Origin: Comamonas sp. lk
GTDB taxonomy: Bacteria > Pseudomonadota > Gammaproteobacteria > Burkholderiales > Burkholderiaceae_C
Direction: 5' to 3'
DNA length: 64,000 nucleotides
Assembly (NCBI GenBank): GCA_945865675.1
Contig: CAMBFO010000002.1
Span: 1-64,000 of the forward strand
In this document: piece after piece, positions 1-8,434 of the stretch
Layout of the letters: each line of letters begins with the position of its first letter
Numbering within the stretch: position 1 is the first letter of the stretch
Notes under the pieces: generated by a model
What the model was told of the DNA's origin: nothing
What the model saw: only the letters and a program-made list of their open reading frames with translations
Database searches by the model: none
Translations under genes and position numbers: made by a program

Positions 1-23
1 CGAACCGCAGGTTCGCCTTTTTT
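1..23 (+). terminator. intrinsic terminator of an upstream gene (cut by window edge)
   Basis: A 6-bp inverted repeat (CGAACC / GGTTCG, 3-base loop) is followed by CC and six T. The hairpin may extend one more pair to the left of the window. It would end the gene upstream of ppiD, which in many Burkholderiales is the HU gene hupB; that gene is not visible here, so its identity is inference. Confidence 0.7.
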
Positions 24-44
24 GTGAGTCCCTGGAGATAGCGC

Positions 45-1982
45 ATGTTTGAATTCGTCCGCAAGCACAACAAGATCATGATGTTTGTCATGTTCTTGCT
101 GATCGTTCCCGCTTTTGTGCTGGTGGGTGTGGACGGATACAGCCGAAGCGATGGGTCCGGCTCCACAGTAGCCAAGATCGCCAGTTACAGCATCACCCAA
201 TCCGAGTGGGATGCCGCGCACAAAAATGAGGTGGATCGCCTGCGTGCCTCGCGCCCCGAACTGGATGCCAAGATGATGGACTCGCCAGAGGCCCGCTATG
301 TCACCTTGGAGCGTCTGGTGCGCGAGCGCGTCATGACCGAGGCGGCGGACGCTTCTTTGCTGCCAATTACCGATGCGCGATTGGCCCGTGAGTTGCAGCA
401 GATTCCAGCGATCGCCGAGATGAAAAAGCCCGATGGCAGTTTTGATAAAGAGCGCTATGAACAAATTGCGGCCAGCCAGGGCTTAACCACCGCCGGTTTG
501 GAAGCGCGTATCCGCCAGGATTTGTCTCTGCGGCAGTTGGAGTCGGGTGTGAGTAGCACCGCGTTCGCGCCCAAGGCCGTGGCCGACATGGCCTTAAATG
601 CGTTTTTTGAGCGGCGCGAGGTGCAGGTGGCGCGCTTTAGTTCCGCCGAATTTGCAGCCAAAGTGCAAACCAGTGATGCCGACATCGAGGCCTTCTACAA
701 GGCCAATAGCGCACTTTTCCAGGCGCCCGAGACCGCTGATGTGCAGTATTTGGTTTTCGATTTGGAGGCTGTGAAAAAGTCGATCAGCGTGCCCCAAGCC
801 GATGTGCGTACCTATTACGAGCAAAACATTGCGCGCCTGCAGTCCAAAGAAGAGCGCCGCGCCAGCCATATTTTGATCAACGCTCCCAAAGACATGCCCG
901 CTGCCGAGCGTGCAAAGGCCAAGGCCCAGGCGCAAGATGTGCTGGACAAAGTCAACGCCAAGCCCGATAGCTTTGCCCAGTTGGCGGCCAAGTTTTCGCA
1001 AGACCCCGGCTCTGCTGCCAATGGCGGTGACCTGAATTTTTTTGCGCGCGGGGCGATGGTCAAACCCTTTGAAGACAGCGCTTTTGCGCTGAAAAAAGGA
1101 CAAACTAGTGGATTGGTGGAAAGCGATTTCGGCTACCACATCATCCGTTTGACCGACATTAAAACCCCAGCGGCCCCCAGCTTTGAAAGCATGCGCGAGA
1201 AATTGGAGTCCGAACTCACCACCCAGCAGGCCCAGAAAAAATTTGCCGAGCAGGCTGAAGTGTTTACCAATGTGGTGTACGAGCAGGCAGACAGCTTACA
1301 AGCCGCCGCCGACCGCCTCAAGCTCAGCATTCAAAGCGCTAATGGCCTGCCGAAAACGCCCATCCAAGGCGCAAGCGGCCCCCTGGCCAATGCCAAATTG
1401 CTGGCTGCTTTGTTCAGCGTCGACGTGATCGAGAAAAAACACAATACCGAGGCCATAGAAACCGGCCCCAGCCAGATGGTTGCGGCGCGCATCAGCCAGC
1501 ACTACCCGGCGCGCACTAAACCATTGGACGAGGTGAATGCGCAAGTGAAAGCCCGCTTGGTTCAATCGCGCGCCCAAGAATTGGCCAAAAAAGAGGGGGA
1601 AACTCAACTTGCCGATTGGAAAAAGCAAGCGGATGAAGGCAAGCTTGGCGCCGCCACCGTACTGGGGCGCGACCAGCCCATACCCGGCTTGAGCCAGGTG
1701 CTGATGGATGCCATCCTGCGCGCTGATACTTCTGCACTGCCGGCCTGGCTGGGTGTGGACCTGGGAGCGCAAGGCTATGCGGTGGCCCGCGTGAATAAGG
1801 TCTTGCCCCGCAACGCGCCGCCAGCCGCCGTGGCTGAGCAGGAGCGCGGCCAGATGGCGCGTTGGCTGGCGGGGGCCGAGTGGGATGCGTATTACGAAGT
1901 GTTGAAAAAGCGCTTCAAGGTGCAGATCAAAGTAGCCAAGCCCCAAGCCGATGCCAGTGCGGCGCTTGCCGCTGCGGAGTAA
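45..1982 (+). CDS. ppiD: PpiD-type periplasmic peptidyl-prolyl isomerase / chaperone
   Basis: The 645-residue product has a short cytoplasmic N-terminus and one membrane segment at about residues 12-31. A SurA_N-like chaperone region follows, then one parvulin (PpiC) domain at roughly 265-370 that starts at RRASHILI and carries the GGDLNFFARG and FGYHIIRL blocks. A C-terminal chaperone arm completes the length usual for PpiD. It would sit in the inner membrane facing the periplasm and assist folding of secreted and outer-membrane proteins near the Sec translocon. The start is supported by GGAG 7 bases before the ATG. A terminator lies just upstream and tRNA-His just downstream, so it appears monocistronic. 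Confidence 0.93.
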   Translation: MFEFVRKHNKIMMFVMFLLIVPAFVLVGVDGYSRSDGSGSTVAKIASYSITQSEWDAAHKNEVDRLRASRPELDAKMMDSPEARYVTLERLVRERVMTEAADASLLPITDARLARELQQIPAIAEMKKPDGSFDKERYEQIAASQGLTTAGLEARIRQDLSLRQLESGVSSTAFAPKAVADMALNAFFERREVQVARFSSAEFAAKVQTSDADIEAFYKANSALFQAPETADVQYLVFDLEAVKKSISVPQADVRTYYEQNIARLQSKEERRASHILINAPKDMPAAERAKAKAQAQDVLDKVNAKPDSFAQLAAKFSQDPGSAANGGDLNFFARGAMVKPFEDSAFALKKGQTSGLVESDFGYHIIRLTDIKTPAAPSFESMREKLESELTTQQAQKKFAEQAEVFTNVVYEQADSLQAAADRLKLSIQSANGLPKTPIQGASGPLANAKLLAALFSVDVIEKKHNTEAIETGPSQMVAARISQHYPARTKPLDEVNAQVKARLVQSRAQELAKKEGETQLADWKKQADEGKLGAATVLGRDQPIPGLSQVLMDAILRADTSALPAWLGVDLGAQGYAVARVNKVLPRNAPPAAVAEQERGQMARWLAGAEWDAYYEVLKKRFKVQIKVAKPQADASAALAAAE

Positions 1983-2034
1983 GGGCTGCTTTCAAGGCCT
2001 TGCCAAGGCGAGGCCAGTTTATAATTCTATTTAC

Positions 2035-2111
2035 GGTGGCTGTAGCTCAGTTGGTAGAGTCCAGGATTGTGATTCCTGTTGTCGTGGGTTCGAGCCCCAT
2101 CAGCCACCCCA
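2035..2111 (+). tRNA. tRNA-His (GTG anticodon)
   Basis: A full cloverleaf can be drawn. Acceptor GTGGCTG (2036-2042) pairs with CAGCCAC (2101-2107). The extra G at 2035 faces the discriminator C at 2108, the G-1 identity element of tRNA-His. The anticodon stem CAGGA/TCCTG holds loop TTGTGAT with anticodon GTG at 2069-2071. The T-arm carries GGTTCGAGCC, and CCA is encoded at 2109-2111. The gene starts a region of patchy content, which fits tRNA genes as integration targets, but no duplicated 3' end was found in this window. Confidence 0.97.
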
Positions 2112-2127
2112 AGTAAATCATGCACTT

Positions 2128-2158
2128 AGCCCATCCATTACCGGTTGGGCTTTTTGCT
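2128..2158 (+). terminator. terminator after tRNA-His
   Basis: AGCCCATCC pairs with GGTTGGGCT with one T-T mismatch and a six-base loop, followed by TTTTG and further T. Its place 17 bases after the tRNA fits rho-independent termination. Confidence 0.7.
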
Positions 2159-2159
2159 T

Positions 2160-2574
2160 TTTGGCTTCAGGCTCATGTAGCCACCATGCAGCCACGAGTA
2201 CAGAGTTATTTAGTGAGCAGGGTCTCATCAGCCGAGCCTAAGAACGGGGTCGATTTGTTTTCCTTACCAAAAGTGACGGTAGGAAAGCTCGCACTGGCGC
2301 AGGGGTGGAGGGAATGCGGTGCCCGTAGTTTAAGGACCGGGAACCATAACAATGCCGAACTCTCTACGCAGGTAAATCAAAAACTCGCTAAAACGGCGAT
2401 ACGACAGGTTTTTGCACGAACCTTACCGACTGCCAGGGCCACGCTGTACGGATAAAGTACTGATAAGTGATGCTACCAGGCGGTGCTGACGGACAAGCAG
2501 GAACTAGGCTGGGCGGACACCGCGTTGGCTGGTGCTGGTTGAACGTGAAAGGGGGCGGACTTGAACCATTCCTC
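2160..2574. other. intergenic region without a recognisable gene
   Basis: Open frames are present on both strands but none has a ribosome-binding site, family resemblance or convincing composition. The region lies between tRNA-His and a broken higA and may be decayed island DNA. No repeat of the tRNA 3' end, transposase or integrase fragment could be recognised. Confidence 0.5.
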
Positions 2575-2827
2575 GGTCTGATGCCGTCATACGCGCTTTG
2601 CTCTGCTAGCCATAGTCGTGCCTCGCCGCAGCCTTCTACACCCCGCCGCGCTTCAATACGCAGGGCCATTTCAGGGGAGATAGCGGCGCGACCATTGAGC
2701 AAACGCGACAGCGCCACACGGGATACATCCAACTGCTTTGCGGCTTCGGTCACATTCAGACCCAGCGCTGGCAGTACGTCATCGCGCAGTGTCAAGCCGG
2801 GATGAGGGGGGTAAACATATGTGCCAT
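2575..2827 (-). pseudogene. higA: HigA-type antitoxin remnant (frameshift near start, altered C-terminus)
   Basis: The frame contains an Xre/HigA helix-turn-helix: VTEAAKQLDVSRVALSRLLN, then ISPEMALRIE and LWLAEQSAYD, the normal HigA order. The natural start is the ATG at 2827 with GGAG seven bases upstream. From there the reading is MAHMFT and then runs to a stop. The expected PPHPGLTLRDDV is in a different frame, so one base was lost near 2813. After SAYD the usual LWQAR ending is replaced by unrelated residues and the frame runs on to 2388. HigA normally represses its operon and neutralises HigB. A shortened protein from an internal start is conceivable but would lack the N-terminus. The downstream position after higB on the same strand is the normal order. 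Confidence 0.82.
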
Positions 2828-2837
2828 GGCAAATCTC

Positions 2838-3116
2838 CTAGTGGTAGTCCTGATAGTCAACCAACACAACGTCGGTGCCTTCAAATGTGAAAGTCATCCT
2901 CTAGTTACCGTTGACCGAGATCGACCAATGGTTTTGCATGTTCTCTTGCAGGGCATGCAAGCCCCAGCCCGGCAGGTTCATATCGCTGTCGCCGGTGGCC
3001 ACGTTGAGCCGGGATAGTTGGCGGGCCGGCTTGGCAGCATGCGCATGGTTTATGCCAGCCTTCGATCCATTCTCAAAAAACAGCTTGAGCCCTTTGTGTC
3101 GGAATGACTTGATCAC
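2838..3116 (-). pseudogene. higB: HigB-type toxin remnant (in-frame stop)
   Basis: Read through, the frame encodes a 92-residue RelE/HigB-family ribosome-dependent mRNA interferase: MIKSFRHKGLKLFFENGSKA at the N-terminus, PGWGLHALQ and SISVNGN in the middle, and RMTFTFEGTDVVLVDYQDYH at the end. Codon 72, immediately before RMTF, is TAG where the family has TGG (Trp), one G-to-A change at 2901-2903. The toxin would be truncated at 71 residues and lose its last strand. Its full length ends at 2838, ten bases before the HigA start, the normal HigBA spacing. With higA also broken, the locus looks like an inactivated toxin-antitoxin module. The 268 bases upstream of it (3117-3384) hold no supportable gene. 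Confidence 0.85.
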
Positions 3117-3384
3117 CCGAAGCGCGATTCCTTAAACACTGGCTGTTGTAGCCTTCTTCATAGACCACTTAATCCTTAGAACTATTTGCTCCCACAGCAC
3201 GAACGTCAAGACGTTTGGCGCTATGGACATTAGATACCCTATGAGGCTCACTAGATGAGCCTGGAGGAACATTCCTAAATGATCGCCTAAGGTCGATAGC
3301 CCCATTGCAAAGTGGCCAGGTTTTTTAGTCGATAAGATTGGTCAGCTACCAAATGCATTTCAACAACCAACATAAGGAAAGACT

Positions 3385-3774
3385 ATGTTCAGTCACGTAA
3401 TGATCGGTGCCAATGACATCGAAGCATCAAGGAAGTTTTATGATGCCGTGCTCGGTACCTTGAATCTATCACCAGGCGTAGCCAATAAAGACAATCGCTA
3501 CTTCTATCGCAGTCCTAAGGGTTCTTTTTCAATCACCAAGCCCCTTGATGGCCAAGCTGCAACCCATGCCAATGGTGGAACGATTGGATTTCTTGCTGAG
3601 ACACCCGAGCAGGTGCAGGCTTTTCATGCTGCTGGTATTGCTAACGGTGGAACTAGCTGCGAAGAGCCGCCCGGCCCTAGGGTAGGGCCATTTGGTGCTT
3701 TATATCTTGCGTATCTCCGTGACCCATCTGGAAACAAGATTTGCGCACTGCATCGGCCATCTGAGCCAGCCTAA
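3385..3774 (+). CDS. VOC-family (glyoxalase/bleomycin-resistance-like) protein
   Basis: The 129-residue product is a single vicinal-oxygen-chelate domain pair. It begins MFSHVMIGANDIEASRKFYD and ends with the LAYLRDPSGNKICALHRP strand, both typical of the family. Such proteins bind a metal in a beta-alpha-beta-beta-beta fold and act as lyases, dioxygenases or resistance proteins. The substrate cannot be told from sequence. AAGGAAAG lies 5 bases before the ATG. It stands alone between the broken higBA pair and a GIY-YIG-like gene. Confidence 0.85.
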   Translation: MFSHVMIGANDIEASRKFYDAVLGTLNLSPGVANKDNRYFYRSPKGSFSITKPLDGQAATHANGGTIGFLAETPEQVQAFHAAGIANGGTSCEEPPGPRVGPFGALYLAYLRDPSGNKICALHRPSEPA

Positions 3775-3924
3775 TGGGAGTTAGCCCTCGGTCGTTTTGT
3801 AGACTGTGCACTTGAAAAGATGCCTAGAGTATGCGTAGGCTATTGAAGTTCGGATATCGAAAAATTAGGCTATCAGCACGAAAAAAAAAATTTCAATTAG
3901 CCCTCATTTTTTTATCTAAATTCT

Positions 3925-4245
3925 ATGCGTGCAAAGCATAACGTCTACGTCGTTGAGTTGTCTAAGGACGTCTTGGATGTGAAAAAATTCGTAAAAGCGA
4001 ATCCAGGCTACGTTACGGGCATGCCGTGCGTCTACGTGGGAATGACAGGTCTAGATCCGGATGTACGCTTTGATAATCATATGGCTGGAATTCGCTCAAA
4101 CAAATACGTCACTCGCTTTGGCGTCCGATTGATGACGCAGCTTTTTGAACACTTAAACCCAATGCCCTATGGCGATGCGCAATATATGGAGGTGGACTTA
4201 GGTATCCGCTTGCGGAAACAAGGCTATGGAGTTTGGCAAGCGTAA
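3925..4245 (+). CDS. GIY-YIG-like small protein
   Basis: The 106-residue product opens with VYVVELS and carries CVYVGMTGLDPDVRFDNHMA, which resembles the GIY-YIG nuclease core (first strand, then xYVGxTxxxxxRFxxH). A basic/aromatic stretch and a C-terminal acidic E (YMEVDLG) follow. GIY-YIG folds cut DNA or RNA in repair, restriction and mobile introns; the catalytic Tyr, Arg and Glu positions seem present, but activity is unproven. The upstream 150 bases are AT-rich with an A9 run near 3882. No partner gene overlaps it. It could equally be a non-catalytic relative. Confidence 0.6.
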   Translation: MRAKHNVYVVELSKDVLDVKKFVKANPGYVTGMPCVYVGMTGLDPDVRFDNHMAGIRSNKYVTRFGVRLMTQLFEHLNPMPYGDAQYMEVDLGIRLRKQGYGVWQA

Positions 4246-4292
4246 ATCGAGGTACTATCAAAAAGTTTTTGAAACTTCCAGGAACATGCTAA

Positions 4293-5249
4293 ATGGCTGC
4301 ATCTAGTTTGTTGGCTTTGATTGACGATATTGCCATGTTGTTAGATGACGTGGCTACCATGACTAAAGTGGCAGCGCGACAAAGTGCTGCATCTGCAGAT
4401 GATGTAGCGGCTATGACGCAATTAGCTGCAAAAAAAACGGCCGGGGTCTTAGGTGATGACCTAGCCCTCAATGCGCAACAAGTCACAGGTGTCAAGGCTG
4501 ATCGTGAGTTGCCAGTGGTTTGGGCAGTTGCCAAAGGATCATTGCTAAACAAATTAATCTTAGTGCCAGCCGCCATGGTGATCAGCGCCATTGCGCCATG
4601 GATGATCACGCCCTTGTTGATGCTAGGCGGACTTTTTTTGTGTTTCGAGGGCGCAGAAAAGTTGCTTCATACCTACTTGCAAAGTAATGATGACAAAGAA
4701 GCGCACCATCTCCAGTTGGCACAAGCCGTGGCCAATGAAGAGGTTAACCTGTTGGAATTTGAACAAGACAAAATCAAAGGTGCTATTCGAACTGACTTTA
4801 TTTTGTCAGCAGAGATCATTGTGATCACCCTGGGAACTGCTGCTACAGGCAGCTTTGGTCAGCAGTTGGCCGTATTGGTGGGTATTTCTTTAATCATGAC
4901 CGTAGGTGTTTATGGGCTGGTTGGCGCCATAGTCAAGATTGATGATGCTGGTTTGTATCTGATCCAGCAAGGCAATGCAATTTTTAGAGCGGTGGGTCAA
5001 GGGTTGCTGGCCTTTGCCCCATGGCTTATGAAAACCTTGTCCGTTCTGGGAACAACTGCGATGTTCTTGGTCGGTGGCGGCATCTTGCTGCATGGCATCC
5101 CAGCGCTTGGGCATGCAGTAGAAGCTTGGTTTTTGGGAATGGGCTGGATTACGGCTCTATTGAATAACTTGGCTGGCGGAGTGTTAGGACTGGTTGCAGG
5201 TTCCATTGCTGCTGCTGTTTGGCAACTGATTTGTCGATTGAAAAAGTAA
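4293..5249 (+). CDS. DUF808 (YedI-like) inner-membrane protein
   Basis: The 318-residue product has the DUF808 signature start ([20 protein letters not shown]), an alanine/lysine-rich soluble segment, then [20 protein letters not shown]. About six hydrophobic segments follow from residue 90 on, and the end is a short basic tail. This family (E. coli YedI) is an inner-membrane protein of unknown function. The length is normal. The gene lies alone, 47 bases after the GIY-YIG-like gene, with GGAA 8-12 bases upstream of the ATG. Confidence 0.88.
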   Translation: MAASSLLALIDDIAMLLDDVATMTKVAARQSAASADDVAAMTQLAAKKTAGVLGDDLALNAQQVTGVKADRELPVVWAVAKGSLLNKLILVPAAMVISAIAPWMITPLLMLGGLFLCFEGAEKLLHTYLQSNDDKEAHHLQLAQAVANEEVNLLEFEQDKIKGAIRTDFILSAEIIVITLGTAATGSFGQQLAVLVGISLIMTVGVYGLVGAIVKIDDAGLYLIQQGNAIFRAVGQGLLAFAPWLMKTLSVLGTTAMFLVGGGILLHGIPALGHAVEAWFLGMGWITALLNNLAGGVLGLVAGSIAAAVWQLICRLKK

Positions 5250-5318
5250 GCCTTGCCGCGCCGCCTTGTATTTTTACTCAGCCTTGCTGGCACAGCGGCG
5301 GTCGCTGAACAAACGACA

Positions 5319-5546
5319 CTAGCCTCTGGCCAGCAACTGAAAAACGCGATCGCAGGAAGCAAGGTACAAGGTAGTGGTCGTAAACGCTCCAGCCATGCCT
5401 GTCACTCTGAGTTTCCCCGGGGCTTCAAGTGAACTTATGCCGTAGGCGTGCGAAAGCCTGGCTATCAATAACAATGCACCCAGGGTATGAAGCATCCAAC
5501 TTGGTCCACCCTGAATTTCCACAAAGGGCCAACAAGAGCAAGGTGA
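5319..5546 (-). pseudogene. MAPEG-family membrane protein remnant (C-terminal part, frameshifted)
   Basis: The minus strand reads VEIQGGPSWMLHTLGALLLI, ARLSHAYG and then KLRVTGMAGAFTTTTLY, which matches the last two membrane helices of MAPEG proteins (glutathione-linked or eicosanoid-type membrane enzymes). The preceding LLLLAL of the same helix is in another frame, consistent with one extra T near 5523. The N-terminal half, which would carry the usual conserved Arg and Asn residues, is missing. The remnant directly abuts the end of the cupin gene, suggesting a deletion junction there. Confidence 0.6.
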
Positions 5547-6197
5547 TCAGTCAAGAAGATGTCCCGTTTTGACCAGAATGAGGCATCCCTCGATACTGAA
5601 CGGCTGGTGCTGGCTGAGATGCGGACTGCGAATCCAACTCCCCTGTGGGTAACTCCCATGTTCGTCGGAAAACACGCCTTCCACCACATAAATCTCCTCG
5701 CCACCGTAATGACGGTGAAGATTGAAATACGTTTGCGGTGCCCATCGCACCAATGCGGTGTGAATGGTCCCGAATTCAGACAGGGGCATAACCTGTAGCC
5801 CCTCAACCATTCCCTGGAACCAGGGCGATTGCTGGCTATGGACCACAACGCGCTCACTGTCATCGGGTGATAGGTATCTGAGTTTCACAAACAAGGTGCA
5901 CCCGTTCACAGAAAATGGCGCGTGGCTGGACCCTGAGGGATTTTTCAAATAAGTGCCTGGCCCATAGTCCCCAAACTCGTCGCTCAAAGTACCATCGAGC
6001 ACCAGAATTTCTTCGCCAAGCGCGTGCTCATGAAAATCAAACGTTGCACCTGCGTCATACCGCACGATTGAAGTCGCACGGGCTATCTCACCGCCCTCGC
6101 GTTCTAAAAGTCGGCGGTGTACCAGCGGCGCAGGAGATGGCTGCCAAGTTAGGGCGTTGCTATCGACAACGCAGCGTTGCGAAAGAACAGCAAGCAT
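5547..6197 (-). CDS. double-cupin (ChrR-like) protein
   Basis: The 216-residue product consists of two cupin barrels in tandem. The first has FDFHEHALGEEILVLDGTLS and the second FNLHRHYGGEEIYVVEGVFS, each with the HxH...EE metal pattern, and each ends with a PHxxFxxxGCxLFVK-type strand. This arrangement resembles the ChrR cupin domain of zinc-bound anti-sigma factors, but the N-terminal anti-sigma domain is absent. Stand-alone relatives are thought to sense or process reactive oxygen-derived compounds. The ATG overlaps the stop of the upstream alpha/beta hydrolase by one base (TAATG), so translation is probably coupled. Its 3' end runs into a MAPEG fragment. Confidence 0.8.
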   Translation of the reverse strand: MLAVLSQRCVVDSNALTWQPSPAPLVHRRLLEREGGEIARATSIVRYDAGATFDFHEHALGEEILVLDGTLSDEFGDYGPGTYLKNPSGSSHAPFSVNGCTLFVKLRYLSPDDSERVVVHSQQSPWFQGMVEGLQVMPLSEFGTIHTALVRWAPQTYFNLHRHYGGEEIYVVEGVFSDEHGSYPQGSWIRSPHLSQHQPFSIEGCLILVKTGHLLD

Positions 6198-7135
6198 TAT
6201 TGACCCAGGAATGTCTGAACTGCAGCCACCGTTGCAGCCGGATCTTCCTCGTGTCCCACGTGGCCCAGCTTTTCAAAAACAATCAGTTGGCTACCCGCAA
6301 TATCGCGGTGAAATTTTTCGGCGTTGTCCGGAGTGATGAGCCGATCAAGACCGCCCCAGAGGATCAAGGTCGGCACCTTTACCTGTTTGATCGCTGATTC
6401 ATTTTGTCCAGGCTTGTTTTGCGCGAACCTTTCGGTGATGGCTTTTCTATTGCCCGCGCGTAGGGCCAAGTCGTAGTAGCGATCAACCAATTCGGCTGTG
6501 ACCTTGGTAGGGTCTGCATAGACGTTTCGAACGCTAGATTCAATGACGCTGCGCGGCAAGATGTTGCTAAGCAGGCGGCTGAGCAGGGGCATTTGCGCAA
6601 GTTTGAAAGCTATAGGCACCGACGTGGCTGTGGTGGCATATCCTGAAGAATCGACCAATATCAACCGTGAAACCCGGTCTGGGTAGGCGACGGTGGTTTG
6701 CCAGCTGACATCGCCACCAAATGAATTTCCCGCTAAAACTGCACGCTTTATTTGCAGCGTGTCCATCAAGGAGTTCATGAAATGGGTGTAAGCGGGCATT
6801 TGGTAATTGCCGTCCTTGGTTGGTCCAGTGAGGCCAAACCCTGGTAAATCCACCCGGATCACCCGGTGTTTGGATTTGAGTGCCTCGGACCAAGCATCCC
6901 AGGTGTGCAAACTGGCGCCAGTACCGTGCAAAAGGATGATGGGTTCCGGGTCATCCCTTGGTCCTTCGTCACGCAAATGCACGTTCATGCCATCAATGGC
7001 GACAAATTGGGAAGGCTGCTGCGCCCAGCGCGCCGTCAAATCCTCTACCGGACGATCAGGCGCCCACACAGCGACCACGCCAATTACCAAGAGCGCGACC
7101 AAGGAAAGCAGCAGATTTCGGACAATTTTTCGCAT
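6197..7135 (-). CDS. alpha/beta-hydrolase, membrane-anchored or secreted
   Basis: The 312-residue product starts with a hydrophobic segment (residues about 7-25) that may be a signal anchor. It then shows the alpha/beta-hydrolase marks: oxyanion loop LLHGTGASLHTWDAW, nucleophile elbow GNSFGG (Ser), acid in LWGGLDRLITP and catalytic His in GHVGHEEDP. The fold hydrolyses esters, epoxides, C-C bonds or haloalkanes; the specific substrate is not evident. It is the first gene of a two-gene unit with the double-cupin protein. About 185 bases upstream, shared with the orphan gene transcribed the other way, must hold the promoter. Confidence 0.85.
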   Translation of the reverse strand: MRKIVRNLLLSLVALLVIGVVAVWAPDRPVEDLTARWAQQPSQFVAIDGMNVHLRDEGPRDDPEPIILLHGTGASLHTWDAWSEALKSKHRVIRVDLPGFGLTGPTKDGNYQMPAYTHFMNSLMDTLQIKRAVLAGNSFGGDVSWQTTVAYPDRVSRLILVDSSGYATTATSVPIAFKLAQMPLLSRLLSNILPRSVIESSVRNVYADPTKVTAELVDRYYDLALRAGNRKAITERFAQNKPGQNESAIKQVKVPTLILWGGLDRLITPDNAEKFHRDIAGSQLIVFEKLGHVGHEEDPAATVAAVQTFLGQ

Positions 7136-7320
7136 ATGGTTGGCTTGTTTGGTCAGGATTCGGGTTTGTCCGGATTATCCAGCGGACCCCGCCTGGGCAT
7201 CGCGTAGGCGCAGCCCCGTACGATACGAACCGAATTTACTCGGCAAACCAAGGCCCCTAAGATAAATCCCATGCTGCTGCCGAGTTCTGGCTGTACACAA
7301 AATGCACATGGAAGTGTTCG

Positions 7321-7860
7321 ATGGAGAGTCCCCTACTTAAATTTCTAACCCGCCGACAGCTTTTCTGCAAAAGTCCGCTTGACATCGTGTGTGTTGAAAG
7401 CATAGGGGGTGGCGCCGTCATTGAGTGCTTTGGCAATGCCTACAGTCAGTTGCGCAAGCCAGGAGTCACGATTGTCAGTGGTTGGCTCGCAGAGCCACGG
7501 CAGAATTCGCACGCCAAGCGCCAATTCACCCAGCATTGGTGGAACTTTGACCAGCACAGCAGCGAATACTTCGACATATCGCCTGGAATTGAAAAGGGCG
7601 CAATTTATATTCTGGACCGTGATATTGCATTGTTCGCCATCGACAACAATGTGCGTCTTTCGAGCTGTGTTTCGCGCTCGGTTGTTTACTCGGGCGGCGA
7701 GTTTTATACCATGGAGTACGCATCAAGCGGCTACGATTTGCAGCCGGCACCAGACTTGTCCACGGAGCGGCTCTTTGCTCCCTTTCTGCAGCCAGCACCC
7801 CAGTTTGCAGCGAACGAGCCGGCGCCTCAGACCAATCTAGGCGTGGGGCTTATCCATTGA
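7321..7860 (+). CDS. uncharacterised 179-residue protein
   Basis: I do not recognise this family. The product is soluble, lacks a clear signal peptide and contains a Trp/His-rich stretch (FTQHWWNFDQHSSEYFDISP) and a later segment CVSRSVVYSGGEFYTMEYAS. The C-terminal 40 residues are proline-rich. Its end overlaps the end of the convergent response-regulator gene by 11 bases. A CCCGTACG sequence about 100 bases upstream resembles the palindrome in front of the neighbouring kinase gene, so it could be a target of that regulator; this is inference. The start is the first in-frame ATG and has no strong ribosome-binding site. Confidence 0.6.
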   Translation: MESPLLKFLTRRQLFCKSPLDIVCVESIGGGAVIECFGNAYSQLRKPGVTIVSGWLAEPRQNSHAKRQFTQHWWNFDQHSSEYFDISPGIEKGAIYILDRDIALFAIDNNVRLSSCVSRSVVYSGGEFYTMEYASSGYDLQPAPDLSTERLFAPFLQPAPQFAANEPAPQTNLGVGLIH

Positions 7861-8434
7861 GCAGGGTGGATCGAATAAGGTCAATCACACTATGTTGCCC
7901 GAGCTTCTCGAGCACCCGAGATTTATGAACCTCTACCGTTCGGGGACTGATCTGTAGCAAGCTGGCAATTTCTTTGTTGCTTTTTCCATCCAACAAATGG
8001 TTGCGAACTTCTGCTTCGCGGGGAGTTAGCTCACCCGGCTGGGGGCTATTTTGCTGCGGTGGTCGGCTGACACGCAGCACCGCTTTCCCAAGGGTATTCA
8101 TCAGTTCCTGGGGATCGTAGGGCTTTTCGATGAAATCGACCGCGCCCAAAAGGAAGGCTTGCCGTGCCGTGCGCACATCGCCATGGGCAGTGATGACAAT
8201 ACAGACCAGATGCGGTGCCCGCTCTTTTACCTGTTCCAACACTTGCAAACCGCTCATGCCCCCAAGGTAAATATCCAAGATGACGCAGCCCGTAGAGTCT
8301 GTGTTGATCACTCGCAGGAAATCTTCGGCGTTGGAAAATACCGATACGGAAGCCCCGGCCATGCTGGTTAAGAGCGCCAAGGCATCGCGAATGGCTGCCT
8401 CGTCGTCAACGATGTAGAGGTTAGTATTTTTCAA
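7850..8434 (-). CDS. FixJ/LuxR-family response regulator
   Basis: The 194-residue product has an N-terminal receiver domain with acidic D10-D11, phosphoacceptor D54 (CVILDIYLGG), a Thr/Ala switch in VITAHG and the conserved Lys in IEKPYD. A LuxR-type helix-turn-helix lies at about residues 130-190 (LTPREAEVRNHLLDGKSNKE, then TVEVHKSRVLEKL). It is expected to be phosphorylated by the kinase whose gene ends 14 bases inside it, and then to bind DNA as a dimer. The overlap of the two genes supports strict pairing and coupled translation. Confidence 0.93.
   Translation of the reverse strand: MKNTNLYIVDDEAAIRDALALLTSMAGASVSVFSNAEDFLRVINTDSTGCVILDIYLGGMSGLQVLEQVKERAPHLVCIVITAHGDVRTARQAFLLGAVDFIEKPYDPQELMNTLGKAVLRVSRPPQQNSPQPGELTPREAEVRNHLLDGKSNKEIASLLQISPRTVEVHKSRVLEKLGQHSVIDLIRSTLLNG

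Noticed and set aside
2388-2574. Possible C-terminal extension of the higA remnant
   Set aside because: The residues after SAYD match nothing and the frame simply runs to the next stop.
3134-3276. A small hydrophobic minus-strand frame upstream of higB
   Set aside because: No ribosome-binding site or homology; possibly decayed DNA.
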